DNA of 64,000 nucleotides from Prinia subflava (taxonomy: Eukaryota; Chordata; Aves; Passeriformes; Cisticolidae): NCBI RefSeq assembly GCF_021018805.1, contig NC_086283.1:23587662-23651661 (forward strand). The letters run 5' to 3'. Each line of letters begins with the position of its first letter. Within the stretch, counting starts at the first letter, position 1. Below the pieces are notes generated by a model. That model was not told the origin of the DNA and made no database searches. It saw only the letters and a program-made list of their open reading frames with translations. The position numbers were made by a program, and so were the translations under genes. Below are positions 1-15,000 of this stretch, piece after piece.

Positions 1-66
1 AAGGCATCATTTTCAAGTATTCCTGGTAATTTCCCATCTGAGCAACAGGTACGCTATGAAGACAGT
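1..66 (-). CDS. INTS6L: INTS6L coding exon 14, truncated by window edge (residues 580-601)
   Basis: Seen: TTGCAG|AC at 67-69/66 completes Asp580 and opens DCLHSVPVAQMGNYQEYLKM and then MP before the window ends. The VPVAQMGNYQEYLK motif is a conserved INTS6-family segment just upstream of the part that holds the DEADEF-like sequence, which gave the family its old DDX26 name and is not in the window. Confidence 0.92.
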
Positions 67-3000
67 CTGCAACAGACAACACAACACAATTTAGTCTAAA
101 AATTAAGGCAATATAAACTTCACACCTCAATTTCAAGCATTAGCTTTCAAGAACTAGAACTGATTATTTCTTGTGACTACGGAGGGTGAACTGAAGACTG
201 CAATTGTGGAAATAAGCCTGGCAAGAGCTGAGCTTAATTGGCAGAAGAATAAAAAATAAGCAAGTTTAATTTCTATGCCAATAACTGCATCTTTAGACCA
301 CCAGCACCTCAAAAAAACAAAGACAGCTCCTCTCTGCCTTAAGCCCCCATCACTTTATAACACATGTCTACTGAACCCTAGTGAATGTAACAGCTCTCCC
401 CTGAAACTTAAATTTCAAAGCAAGCATGACATCTTGCATGACAGAAGGCAAATATTTCCTCCTTCCCCTTCAGTGTCAAGAAAAGGACACTGTCTGACTC
501 AGCAAGAGATGCAACAGCCACTTCTGCTCCCACATCAGAGACAAAAACCACTACCTTAAGGAAATAACAAAAACAGCTGTAATCTCTTCAAACTATTGAT
601 GAAGAACTGTGACTCCGTACCTTCATCCTGCCCCAAGATAAGCCTGTGTGTTTTCAGAAGATTGGTTCTCATTCTAGTTAGCTGGTCAAGAAGACTGCGA
701 CGAGGAATATCATATGCATTTCTGAATGCTTGTGGCTTCAAATCCTAGTTTTGTGACAAAATAAGTAACTCTGAGTTAATCCATTGGTTCTCATACGTGG
801 AGAAATTCCACTATGAACTGTAATACCATTAACTTTTAAAAAATATTCTTAAGTAACTTTAGAGCTTCATAACTGGCTACAAGTAGCTCAGTGGCTGTCT
901 TCAACACAAGCTTATTCGGCATTAGTGCTTTCAGATCCATTAAGAGTAAGCACACTAATTTGTGGATGAACAACAATAGCTGTCTTTTGCAGAGACCAGC
1001 ACTTAAAATACAGTAATTTTCCTTTACTACCATGGGGTTTTCGAACAGTGTCCCAAAATCAAGTGCAAAATAATTGCATTTATTCTTCTCCCTCCTCATG
1101 TCTATGCTGTACTCATCACAGTTCAGTGAAGGTACTTCCTTCTACACCAAGTCCATAAAAGTTACCCATTTAAAACAGATGAGATTAACTGCTTAGTCAT
1201 GCAAGATCACAGTGCTGCTTACCTTGTTTAAAAGTCCTATGTGGAATCCAGCAAATTCTTTAACATTCATTTCTGACAGTCTCAGAGGAGATTCCCCAGT
1301 GATCCCTTGCAGCAGTTGTTTAAAATCCCTACTGTGTACCAAGGAGAGGCCACTGGAGTGATTTTTCACTTTTATTCCAATTTCTTGTGGAACTTTCTTA
1401 CCCACTGAACCTATTATCCGTTCCGATTCTATTTTTGTCTAAAATGGAATCACACCGTGAGTTAAAGAATCAGCAGGCATTGCACATTCCCAGTACAAAA
1501 CACACAGTACATTAGCAGAATAAAACTACAGATTTAGTTCCCTACTACCTACCCAGGGATATACTGGATTACATAGATTAGATCTGAAGCATAAAGAAAT
1601 CCTAATGTGCTAGCATATGGAAAAATATTTAGTCAGTGTATCTAAATTTATATGCCAGTAGGAGGTCTGTGAATATCCCTGATTTTGCTGCAACTCTGTG
1701 ACTCTCTTCTGTCCCTGAAGAACCATTTTTAAAGGGAACGAAAAAACAAAATGGAAGGTAGGATGCCTTAGGTTACAGTAAAGTTGCATCTAAAACAACA
1801 GTATTATTCAGATATAATAATATAATTTCAGTTTGTTTTGAAGCAACCTATGAACTAAGGTTTGCCCTGTATGTTTGGAACAATATAAGGGAGAAAAATT
1901 GCAAAAGAAATCTGTTTTATGAACACATTTCTAAAAACACATCACTTCTCCAATTAGCACAGATTTCTAATTACATCTAAAGAGAATTTTACTGTATCAA
2001 GCTCTAACTGTATTCAGTTACTAGCAATTCCTCCAAAGGAAAACAAAAAAACCACCCAACCAACCAAAACCCCAAAACCCACTCTGACTCCAAGCCACTT
2101 CCCCCAGATCTCCTCCTCTGCAGAGCTTGCTTCATTATCTGTGGGAAACTGAATTTAAGGACAGCAGAACACAGCAGAATTCTGGAATTGCCTGTGCCTA
2201 TACAGGAACTTATAATGCATTCCACACATTCAAACTGTTCCATGTGCTGACAACGTCTGTGAGAGCCACAGCAGCCATCTCGAGTCATTCCAACTCCACA
2301 GTGCAGATAAAGCATACAAATTTGCATATCATTAGATTACCAAAATACCACAGGAAGTTTTATGTCTAGTAGGTGCTCAGTCACTCAGAGGCTCTGGGAC
2401 GTATTTTGTGCATTCTTTAAGGCAGAGATTTTTTCTTTGTAATTTTAAAGGCTGCACTGCTTCCCCACTGCCTTCTAGATATTGAACAGCTGTTTTAAGA
2501 ATCCCTCATGCTAAGGAAGAAGAACTTCCAGGCCCTTACACCTGGAATGGCAGTCTTGGCAAAGACAAAAAGATACGTAGGACTATTTCCCACCAGGTCA
2601 CACTTAACAGATAGAAAGACTTTGACCTGAAGGAAACAGGAAGCTCAGATATAAAGCTTGAACTGTGATTTTACTCCCCATGGACAAGAATACACTTTTT
2701 TTTTTTTTTTTTTTTGAAAATGCACATTGCCAAGGGACACATGTAAATAAACATGAGGCTGAGAGCAAGCCTCTGACTTCAGCTGTTAAGAACAATGGCA
2801 AGAGCAGCCATAAATCCAATTAGTGATTATTTTTGGAGTTTAAAGTCTAGCAGAGATTTAAAGTATAGCTGAAGAGATTTCATTTGCATTCCTCTCCACC
2901 ACTTACAGAAGGCACAATCACTGGCTACAGAACCATACTGGATTCATCCATATTTGCAGTGGAAATGTTCACCAGTCTTCAATTATAATATATGCTGCAC

Positions 3001-6000
3001 ACCCATATGAACTCCCACAGGGAATAACTGCTTTATAATGAGATTACCACAAACTAAATAATCAACGCACTTCTAATTGCAAAGGTTTCATCAATACTAC
3101 CTGTTGGCTGAGTTTTTTAAGGTAAGAGATAACACTGTAACTAAGTCCACAATCTAAATTATCTGATATCAGATTTGGAGCTCCCATCATCCTTAGGGCT
3201 TTCTTTAATGGCTATAAGGAAAACAAAATACACAATAGTAAGAGAATAAGTATTTAAAAAAGAAATTTATAAGCTCAATTATAGGAAGCTAAGGCACATA
3301 GATTAGTGCTCTAGCTTTTCCACTTTTGGCCACTAAAATTCAAGTCTATTCAGAGAACATGTGACATGAGTTTGGTGTCTAACTAGCTCACAATGGACAT
3401 TATGCCACATCACCAAGACAGCACACAGCGTGGTGCCACTGGCAATTTCCACTCAAGGGCTCAGGTCCAGAATAGCCGGGATGATGCAAGTCCATATTGA
3501 GGTGCATTGTCCAAGCTACATGTAAAAGGTGACACAGTGCCTCCCTCCACCCTTTATTTGGCCCAGTCAATATCACCTTCCCAAGTTCTAGCATTTCATT
3601 CATACTAACAAACAACCTAATCTGCATTTCCTTATCCAGTTACAAAAATAATGCCAAATGTGGCTTCTCTGAATGTTCTGAAGTACTTTTGATCGAAATT
3701 AATTTAATATTTAATGATCAGAAAACACAGTTATTAAACACAATATCTTAACATTCCTACTCCTACTCCTCAGTATTTCTACAAAATTTTTTAATTCTTA
3801 AAAAATGCTTGCTCTTATCTACATACCTCTGAAAGGCAGAATGCTAACTACCTAAAATGCCATCATAATTATGTAAAAAAAAAAAATTACTAGGAAGAGG
3901 TATGATGCAAAGGACTCTGGTCACACCAGCCATTATACCCCAGAGGATGAGATGAGAAGAGGAACATACCAGTAAGTAGTAAGGAGGCATTGTTTTTAAG
4001 TAGTTGTCAAAAGCCTGTCGCCACTTCAGATTTGGCTTAAGTTTGTGAACCTTAAACAAGTCATCTGCAACAAGGAAAACAACAAAAGAAGGTGTCATTT
4101 ATACAGTCCCAGACCTTTAGCTTTGTCCAAGTGCCAGCTTTCCCCCTTTTTCTCCCCACACCCTTATCCCGATGGGGCTTCCCCCCAAAAACTGCTCTTA
4201 ACCTGAGGTGTGAAGGATTGGGAATTCCCAGTCCTAGCTGCAATCCAGAGCAAGTCCCCATTACAGGCAAACTTACAAGGTACACCAGACTTAAAACACT
4301 GCACACAACTACCAGCAGCATGGAAGGTGCAACAGATCCACCTGTAAAGAGTTTCACCTCCCTTGCCTCTCTCTTGTACATCAGGGAGTCCCTGTATCTG
4401 ATTGAATCAAGCAACACGAATTTGTGCAATTTCCATTTTCAAACCAGTTTTCTTCTGTTCAACCTGTATGATGAATTCTGGTCTCCAGGAAAAATATTCT
4501 TTAGCATCAAAGGGAAAGAATAAAAAAAGACCAATCAGGAAATCCCTCTGGTCAGCTTTGCTAGACTTGCTGCCAACAGCAGCAGCTGCACCCAGCAGAC
4601 AAGAGGTTACCTCCAGCCACAACACCTGCCTCATGCCACGGCACCAAAGTCTCCCACAGGTATAGACAAGAGACTGAAATCAGCTACAAAAATCGCTGTC
4701 CTTTAAGAGAGGGGCAACCTGACATTTCTTTTCTTTGGGTACTGTTTTAGAAGCACTTTGCTCACTCCAGGTGTGCATCTGGCCATTTAGGAATGGCTGA
4801 GGTGAAGTGTGGGCCTATTTGCTGTGCACACTATGAACTGTGACTGTGGTCTCTACACCAAACACAGCATCCTGCAATTTACAATTTGCAATTATGAATT
4901 ACCCCCTGAAATAAAGGTTCTTCTTAGTAGGATTGTAGCATGCTGGCAAGTGAGGCTAATGGAAGGATATGCAGGTCTAGAGAAAGGGGTGTCAAAAAAT
5001 TAGCTGGGGAGAGCTGCAGGAGACAGGTATGCACAGAAGGGGGTGTGCAAAAGACAAATGCAGCAGGGAAATTGTTTTCTTCACATTTTGTTTTCAGAAA
5101 GGTATGTTTGGAAAAGAAAATTTGACTTGCATAGTACTCTGCAAATATTGAACAGATGTTATGATACTACTTCCCAAGTTCTCATAGACAAAACACACTC
5201 AATTACAGGTATTTTCCAATCTAAATGAATTCTGGATTACATACAAAAAACGTACTACAGATGCTACTTCTTCTCTTTCCTGGCCTGAAGAAAATGGGCT
5301 GGAGTTGGAGAGGACAAATCAAAATTCCATTTAAAATCTCAGTATACTTCAAGCTTAGCACTATTATCCAAAAGAACCTGGGATGATATCCTGACATATG
5401 GCAAATATAAAATAACATCCATTCTTATCTCACAGACCTATTACCTTTTTGCAGCAAAATGCAAGTTAAACCACACCTCTCTCAAAATTCAACATTAATA
5501 AAAAAACCCCAAACGTTAAAAAGCAAGATGTTCAGTATTATCGTATGGCCTAATATTTTACAGTCTATGAGCTGGTTGAGTACAGCTTGAACCTTAAACC
5601 CCTCATCAGCACTTGATTAATCTCTCACTTACTGCACTGTGAGGTTGTAACAGTAAGAGCACGGAACTGTGACAAGGCACAGCCACTCCTCAGCTCAGCC
5701 AGCTGGGGTCCCAATCCACAGCACAGTTCTACTCCCACACATCAAATGCAAAAGCACCTCCCTGATCTCTGCTATCCTAGAAAAAAAAAAATCTTAAACC
5801 TATGCAGAGCTTCAGCTTGTTAAAATCAGAGTCTCCCCACAGCACAAACTCATTGCAGGAACTGCCACCCTCTCTCAAGGGTGATAAACACAGCCACAAG
5901 TTTCAAAAAGAACTTCACCATCAGCATCTTACCTGCCTCTACCCTTGAGAGTTTGACACACACACTGTCTGCAGATTGCAACACAGGCACTTGAAAGGCA

Positions 6001-9000
6001 CTTTCTCTCCTGTGGTCTGGGCTGCACATGATGATTTATACAAATTAGCTAACTAACAGTAATCCAGTTAACTATGTCTTTCACAGATTAAACTCTGAAC
6101 TTTTGCAGATAAAAATCAAAAAGTATTGAAAAAAATCCTTACCTAATTTAGTTTTACTTCTACCTAATTATTTTCAGATACTCATTTCTGTATAGTCCAC
6201 TTAATGCAGAATTCTTTTTACTTCTGAACTCGGAGGGAGTTAAAAGCACTGTATAATTAGGAACATGGTATTAAAAACATTAAGAACGGGCTACAAGCTG
6301 CAACAATTCAAGGAATCAGGTAAAACCACACAGACCAGTTAAGAAAACGGTATTGCAAAATGTTTATCCACTTCAGATTAATGTATGGAACAACCAAATT
6401 GTGACAAACAGGAAACCAATACACACTCTTAACACTCAGTACTATAGAAGGGGGCTGAATGCACCTTTTAAGTACAGTGAACAGCTAAAAAAAAAGCATG
6501 AGAGAGAAGAGAGTCAGTAGGTAATTTAAGAAGTTCAGCTGGAGCCTAAATTACAACAGTTCATCACCAACTGTAACCCAAAGAAAAAACTTCTTCTTTT
6601 TAAATCACCACTCCCATTAAATTCCACCTGAGGAAGTACACCACCATTCACTCTTGATTCCTGTAATTCCCCCAATTATACACCAATAGAGACACTCCCC
6701 TATTCTAGGTAGTATATTCATGATTTTATGTTCACAGAGAACAGCATCCTTCCCTGCTATCTAGCCAGAAAAAGGCACTGCAATGGAAAACAGCATTCAC
6801 CGTTACCTAAGAAACGTATTGTGTCACCATTTCCCCATTGATACAAAATGTATCAAACTGTATTTGGCTGTTCCTCCCAGAACTACAGCATGCTGCCTTC
6901 ACACTGGTGAGAACCCAACCCTTATTTTCCAAAATGTGAAATCATTTCTTGCATGTTCTCTCATAGAGCCTGTAAAAGCATCAAAAGAAACACGCCGCAG
7001 TCCTTCACAAGCAGACATTTCCTAAAGGCTCATCCTGTTGCCTATTTAGACCCACAGAACAAGTGTATTTAACCACCTTCTCGAGGCATTTCCTGCATGG
7101 CTGTTTCACTGCTGCTTCTGCTGACACTCCCAATGAACAGTCACTCCCCTACTGTCCAGCAGTGCTTGCCCTACCACCCATGCAGCTAAAAGGAGCCAAG
7201 GAAACATCTTAGGCAAGGCAGCAACTTTAAGTATACCTCATCTTTACTTAGCTCTCCCTAAAACCTCTCCTTCAACTTCTGCTTCATGAAGTTGGCTGTA
7301 CAAATGTTTTTAAACAGAACAGCACCTGAAGTACAACAGCTTTGCAACAATCCTTCAAGAGGAAATTTCTATTATCTGTGGGCCAACCATTCAGCATTGA
7401 AGCACGTCAGCATCTGCCTGCGAAAAGCTCTGCCTTCAGCAGCCTCCCACTGAACAGAAAGAACTGCACCCCACCTCCTCAGTTCTGAGAGCAAACCACC
7501 ACCAAGCTAGTCAGGACTTCTCTGTAGCTTTCTGAACGCAAACTGGAGCTGCTCACCCCATATTATCCATCACTGCTGGAAATGGACTAGAGACTGTTTT
7601 TGTCAGACAACCAAACACAGTGCATGAGTCCATTAACACACGGACTGTGTGGCTTCACTGTTTTATCAAGTCCTATTAATCGGCTCCTTTCCCTTACAAA
7701 GCTTCTGAATGCCGACTGTGAAAGTTAGAAGCCGGGGGAAGCTAAAGAATTCCCAAACCCACTCTTGCAGAAACCAAGACATAAAAGCACCAAAGCCATA
7801 GGATGTGGTACAATTTACCTCCTTCAGCCATGGACCATTACAATTTGTTTCAGTTTGCTTGAGTATCATCTGCAAACTGCCTCAGGGCTGTCTTACACAG
7901 TTTTTCAAAAAGAGAATTAAAAGTTTGCCTGCTCAGGAATGCAGGAGGAAACAAAAATGTAAGCAAAAAAATCCTTAGGCATCTCACTATCTGTTTATAA
8001 GGTTGAACACATTTGATAATACAGTACAAATACACAGTTGTAGAGTGGTTTTGTCTTTGAAAGTCACCAGAAGGAACAGAGGCAGATTATCCATGGCACT
8101 GTCCCAACCAGTCCTTCAACACAATATTCAAACAGGCGGGCAGGATCCACTGGAACCACACTGATGCACCAGTATGGGAGGTAGTAGCTGAATGGAGCAG
8201 ACTTCTAGTCTTGGGAGTTCTCACATCCTTTTACATCTGGGTGAGAGTAATGAAAAATTTGGTTTACACACTCAAATCAGCCCTCTGCTGAACCACCACT
8301 ATCCACTACTAGCGTGTATGAAGGGAGACACAGGAGGAGTCTTCCTACCTACCTACAGAGCCAAATGCAGAGTCAGTATTGCTAAAAACATCTACAAATA
8401 ATTTACCAGGTATGCTGCTTATCATCTCTCTTATTTTCTATACTGCTAAATAGAAAAGAGCTCAGATCTACTTTTGTGTTGAAGGTATAGTCCACAGAAA
8501 TTAATTCTAACATGCTTTAAGAGACCAAGGATAAACAAAGTCCTGGAAGGAGATCTGAAGGTAACACTGTGTGTGTGTTTGTGTGAACAATATGGAATGC
8601 ATGAGATTCATGCCCTCAAGAAAATATCCGCTTTACAACCCAGGCAATGTGGAAACTCTGCATTTTCTTTCAGAAATATAAGAAATGGATTACCAGGTGA
8701 GTAAACTGCAGAATAGCACTATACACACTGAAAAGTGCCTTTCCTCAAAGAGAAGGAAGAGCTTTACACCCCTGTAAAAAAAAAGGCAGGGGGAAGACAA
8801 GAGCTGCCAGGGAAGACACAGCAGAACTGTAAACATCAACATCAAAATGAACAGGGAAGTTAATTTAGGATCAGTGATGGCTTTTCAGCTAGTGGATTTG
8901 CTGCAGTATTTCAGGAACCACGAAGTCACTGAAACACCCATCCTCCTTGCACACTTTGGGACAATTATCAGGCTACATAGATTACTACAAAAGACACATT

Positions 9001-12000
9001 ATCAGCAAGCACAAGTTTCTTCTGTTTTGGTTATGGCCCAGGATTATGAAAAAGTATTCCTGAATTGTGTTCTGATCTTTTTTTCCTAGAAATGAATAGG
9101 AAAATCCTGTGTAAGACAGTAAGACTCAGTTCTCTTGGTCACTTGTCTTCTGTACCACTGAACACACCCACAAAATCTAGAACAAAAAAGCCTTACAGCA
9201 TCTGCAACTGAAAGGGTTAGTGGGCACCCTGGAAACTCCTCTCTGCCATTACCTTTATGCCAGATCCCTACCAACCACAATTACTGTGGCAGTTATTCAC
9301 ACAGCACCTTTTCTTATCATCTTTCCTTAGAAAATAATTTCATTGTGGGAGTAAAAAAAAAAAAACAAAAAAAACACCAAAACCTGGGCCTTTGGGCAGG
9401 AAAGAAATGCAGAATGTTTCACTGCCCAATTCCTTCTTATGCTCTAAACTGCATCAGGGAATTCCCTCTTCCCAACACCCGTGACAAACACAGCATCTCA
9501 TCTTCCAGTAAAAAATAAGCTGCTACAAGAGCAACTGCAAAACCTGGATACACCACACCCTAAATGAGGGAAAAGAATGGAGGTTGAAGCTTACTCCAGG
9601 TTAAGGAAGAGGCTACGTGTCTAGGAGGTGAACAGCATCAAACATGCACTGGAAGCAGGTAGCTCTCCTCCTCTGCTGGAGAGAAAAAAAGGGAGAGGGG
9701 GTATGAAAATCCTCTCCTCCCAAAGTACGTTAAAAGAGTTTGCAACATTCTCTACTCTCTGATCTCCATTATTTTATAATGTTTCAAACTAAGGCAGAAC
9801 ACCAACCATTATTGTTTTGCTTTTACTGTGGGGCAGCTGCACCTGGCAGTCCAATGCAGACGTGTTACCTACCTAACAATGGAAGTAAAACAGGGTAGTT
9901 GTAAGGCATCACAAAGAGGTTTACACAGGTTAAAGTAGTGCTTGCTTTTAAATACCCAAACGGGTGGCCAAGTTCGCTGTATTTTCCACTGCTACTCACA
10001 AATACCTGACAAAGAATAAGAGAGATCACTGTATTAGAATGAAGAACATTAAGCATGAGGCATTTAAAAATTCAAATCAATCTGAATCCAACTGCATTAA
10101 GACAGTAGATTATCAAGCACAGACAAATCTGAGCGTACCAGGGTGAGTATGGACTTACATTCCCCAGTCACAAAACTAGGACATGCCACATTTAGTGTAC
10201 ACCCAGTAAGTATGGAAATGCTCTTCACAGAGTAATCTTTACTGCTTTAGTGAAACTACTGCGCAGTGATGCCCCAAAGTGTTTTTGAAATTACTTAAAA
10301 TAGGTTATGGGACATCTGTTGAAGGAACGTTAAAATAAACCAGCTATTTGAAATCAGTCTTCTGACTCAAAAATAGCACAACTAATATTTATAACACTGA
10401 TTAAAAGAAATGTAAATGTTTTTAAGCATAGAAATGAAACAAAACAACCAACCATCCAAGAAACATCTTGATTATGCCCAGTGCCAACATTCTTAAAATT
10501 GACACTACTTTTTAAGTGCATATATATATGAAGGTCTTAACCCTGAAAAGAAATACACGTAAACAATATTTCAACACAATAAAAATGGCAGATGTTCTTG
10601 ACTGAGGCAAGCAAAATAACCCACATCTAAGTCAAATATAGTTTTCCTAGGAAAAAATAAACCTTGCAGCAAATAGCAAGTGGTTTTCCTCTGTTTTTTC
10701 AGGGCATAAGGAACTGGGTTTGTTACATGGTTTCTATGACAATGAGCCTATTTCTCTGATTTGTAAGGGTCTGATGTGTAGCTGGGAGAAGAAAAGCAGT
10801 TTTTTGAAAAACAGCAGAGTAATTTAGTAACTCATGCAAATAATGTGCCAGTGAATGTTTAAAGGACATTTTTGAAATTAAGGGTTTTTTTAAAGTAACT
10901 TTTATACTTCTTCTGAATATGCATGTCATATTTTCAACTAGGTTGTAGTATTTATTAGGGATACAAAAATAGAGACACCTCCAAATTCACCATTCCAGCT
11001 GTAGTATCATACTAAGCATACTCCTGGTGTACACATGAAGCTAATATTTAAAAGAACACCACCAAGAAGGGAGCCTGATTTCACAGAGGACACAGAAACT
11101 TATAAAAAATTACAAAAGGAGCATGTGACAAAGGATTTCAACAACAAAACTTTGAACTCTTCAAGGCCAATCTAGCCAACAGGATCAGCAGCTTCCATTC
11201 GATTCCCATTTGCAGCTTCAACCACCAAGTGAAAATAATTTGCAGCTGTTCATTAGGTAACATGATGGAAACCAGTGCTGGGTTTTCCCTTTAAGCAAAT
11301 GGAAGCCCACAGAGAATTTCAATTTAGCCAGAAATGGAACCTGGGGGGCATATTTCTTAGCAAAATGAGATGGACCTAGAAAGAGAATTAAATGAGATTA
11401 CAAAGCCTGTGGAGGGAAGACTCAGTTCTAACTTCTGATAATTCTCTTAGAAAGGAGGTAAGTGAAACCTTGACATGTTTCTTCTCATCTGCTGCAGAGT
11501 TTAAACCAGACCCCAATTCTCCAGGCTTGCCAAGACTGAAGCACCTCAGATTACCCATTACATTTCTAGAATCAAATAAAGGGCAAGTACCTGCCAGCAG
11601 GTATGGGGGGACTTTCGTTCCAAGATGTACTGGGTGAGGGGTGAAGGCTCAAGCTCATACTTGTCAAAAGGAAGCTTGTCTATGACCATGGGCTCGCAAT
11701 CCACACAGGAGAACCTCACCACAGGGTGAGCTGTGCGTGGAGGCTGAAAGGGAGAAAAAAGGGTATCGGTTTTCACATATTTATGGTAAACAAATTCTCT
11801 TAAAAACATCCATTTGCAGGTATTTCATCATCCTGAGTCTTAAAACACTCTGTTTCCACAATATACCTTCGAAGAGAATAGGACACAAGCTCCCATGACA
11901 GAATATACATTAACTATTTCTCAAGCTGAAAAAAAAATACTCACACACTGATACATTCTTCCAACTAAGAGAAAAACATGGTTAATATGACACTATTTAT

Positions 12001-15000
12001 ATTTAAAAGCCTTCATGTCACTCAAGCTGCAACAACACAGACAGGTTTAAAGGAAACGTCAACTCTTCTTCTCAGCTTGAAGTTCACAGAAAACCAGATA
12101 TAAGACAGCACTCAATCACAAAGAATCTCTCAAAGAATTCTCTACAAATCTCTTTTTTTTTTTTCCTCTTTAATCAGGAGGTGGGAGCAAGGTGTACCTT
12201 GTGCACTTGCCAAGTGCAGGAACATAACACACCTAACAAAAGACACATTTAGAAAGGCTAATAAGGCATGCCTTACATGCCTCAAGTATGATCATTCCAG
12301 TAAGGAAAGGAGAAATTAACAGTTTTCTCCTCATTTTCTGTAGCGAGTTCTCTTCTGTTTCAGTTTTAATTCTTCCTGCTAGAAGAGTCCACACATGAAA
12401 TAATATTAAGGGAAAAAAACCATGGTTGATCTTCTTTCAATAACAAATATGCTTTTTTCCATGTAAATGAATTTTATAAAGCTTTGATTAAAATTTAATA
12501 GGCTCACTATGATTTGTGGCATGTGAAGTAACTCACAGTTCAATTTTATAACCTTTAAAAACCATTCAGCAAATTAACTAACCACATACATGGAAGTGAA
12601 CTTTCTGGATACAAGAAAGGTACAGGTTACAGTATCCACATTAGAGTATACCACTCTGTTAAAAAGCAGTTTTAACCTTTTAAAGCAAAGTCACATCTTA
12701 TTAAAAGACAGGAAGTAAAAACTACTCTATCCATTATCTCTTTTCAGTCTGTTCAACTACTAGTGTAGAACCCTTTCTTCAGTTCTTGTTTTACTTACCA
12801 GTGTTGGTGAGTTCTGATCAGGCCAAAAAGATTCTGGGATTGGCCAATGCCCCACAGGAACACCCGTTTTAGGGTTAGGCCGTACATAAATGAGTTTATG
12901 ACAACTATGCCACGGCTGAGAAGCAAATGAATTGATGGGCCTGGATGAATCAACAAGTCCATCTAAAATTTAAACAAAGCAAAATAACAAACAAAAAGAA
13001 AATGAAAAGCTACATGCATGCATTTGTCTGCTAGCAAGATTTCTGTATTAGCAGCCAGTAAGACATTTTGTTACTCTTGTTCCAAAGACATACAGATCTT
13101 TACATCAGAGGCCGAAATAACCTAAGTGTCCAGGTGTTTCACGGAATCATCTGAGAAACAATTACAGTACTTGCCCTGATCTCCCTTCTGCTCCTGTGGC
13201 ATGGCCATTACACAGCTGATTGCAGCAAGGCATACTCACGTTATTATGGAAAATGTATTTGCTTAAGCTCAGTGTCTGACACTGGCAGCTCCCACAGGCA
13301 GCACCAAGCTACTGCTGCTGGTTCTGCTGTACCTGGAAAGGCTGAGAATTGGCATTTTCATTTTTACATGGGCTGCAACGCTACTAGTCGAAATTTAAAG
13401 AGGAGCAAAGTTTCTTGGAGAAGTTGGATCCATCTTGCAGGAGGCAGGGAGGCAGCTTTTGCCACATTTTTAATTACAACAATCCACAGGTTACTTAACC
13501 CCACAGTCTGCTGCAAAGGCCAGTGCTCTGCCAGCCCACTGCAGTGCACCAGCACAGACACCCCTGCAGGCCAAGGACAAAGAACTTTGTAGCACTACAG
13601 ATGTAACCAGTACTTTTCAAAGTCTGCTCTTCAAAGCAAACAGCACAGCAGAGACCACCCACTTAACCTATCTTCCTTGTTTTAAAAAGATTTTACATTA
13701 TTAGTTTTCCTTGCTTTACAGAATTGGCCAGTAGTACTGTGGAAACCACAGCTCAGTGACATATCAGTTTGGTTCTTCTGCATTATAAAAACAGTGATTT
13801 TTACAGCTTGGGTAAATCCTACAGTACTTCTCTCTAGTTTAGGACCTTCTAAATTCCTGTAGACATGGAAAGTCTTGACAATTTTATACATTCATAGCCA
13901 CAGTCCATCACCATTCAAATGTGAAAAAAATGAAGAGGAAAACAAAAAAAACAACACCAAATTTCATCAGTTGTTCTGCCACATAGGAGAGAGCATTTGG
14001 GCCACCAGAGACGTGGGAATTTGCTGCTGTGCTGTCCCAGCACAGTATTATAGCAAAGCCTTCTTCAAAAATGCAAGAGGAGAAAACAAACATAGAAAAA
14101 GCTGATTCCAGAATGAAAGCAGGAATAAAGCTGGCCTTGCTAGAATGTTCAAATGATCCTAAAAGCCATTATGTTTGCTGATATTCCAGGATCCTAACTT
14201 CCTAAACTAGAATTGGTCAGCCCTTTCCTCTTGCTTCAAGCCATGAACTTCAGCAAATCTGAAGAACTGCTTCACATTTGTAGTGCACCTTCCTCCTCTG
14301 CACTCGACTCAAAGTAACAAGAGCAAAGTAACTCCTTGTTCTTTGCAGCTTTTCATCACACCTGAGAACATTTACCTGAAACTCACTGTTCTGTGATCAA
14401 CTAGCAGAATGAAAATGTACAGAAAATTAAGCATTGAGATTGCTTTAGAGGAGTTTAAGTGTTTAAAAACACTACTGCTAGATTTAATTATTTTAAGTAC
14501 AGTCTTGACAACACTGTAATTCAAACTTAAATGCTTCCTGCAAACATTCACTTTCCTCAGCCACCCAAAAAGAGGTAAAAGGAGTGACAGAGAGCCAGCC
14601 AGCAGTAGATGATCCATACAAGCATGTGCAGACATATGGCATCATTTAACTTAGCAAGGATCAAACTAACACTTGTAAAAGATGCATCCTGTACACTACA
14701 GGGAAAAGCTGGCAGGAAGGACATGGAACACACTTAAGGATATCTACGTAAAACAGAACATTTTGTCTTAAACATTAGGAGCAGGAAAAAAAAAAAACCA
14801 ACAACCACTCTACCTTCTCCAATAGGAGCTGGGTCTGGTCCTGACTTCTCAAAGTTAATAACAACTCCACTTTGGACTTTTTGAACTAAAGATTCTAAAC
14901 ATTGATTCAACATTCTTTGTGTCCGAACGCAGTATGAACGACCTGTGCAAAACAGAAATTACGTGGGGAAACAGAAGAGTAAATTTTGAGTAAGGCTTAC

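Larger units (their letters stand above)
67..3969 (-). other. INTS6L: INTS6L introns 13, 12, 11 and 10
   Basis: Introns 67-620 (554 bp), 745-1222 (478 bp), 1439-3100 (1.66 kb) and 3212-3969 (758 bp) separate exons 14 to 10. Only simple repeats (the C/A tract at 2035-2090 and the T20 run at 2696-2715) stand out. Nothing else is recognised. Confidence 0.85.
10006..14813 (-). other. INTS6L: INTS6L introns 8, 7 and 6
   Basis: Introns 10006-11590, 11744-12798 and 12963-14813 separate exons 9 to 6. They are unique AT-rich sequence with short A/T runs (for example T at about 12152-12164). The frames at 13272-13592 and 13875-14105 show no family match and are taken as chance. Confidence 0.8.

Noticed and set aside
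2696..2715. T20 as the tail of a processed pseudogene in antisense orientation
   Set aside because: No gene-like body follows, and no flanking target-site duplication is visible.
4092..4523. 143-codon plus-strand frame in INTS6L intron 9
   Set aside because: No family resemblance, composition typical of AT-rich intron, and overlapping frames on the other strand.
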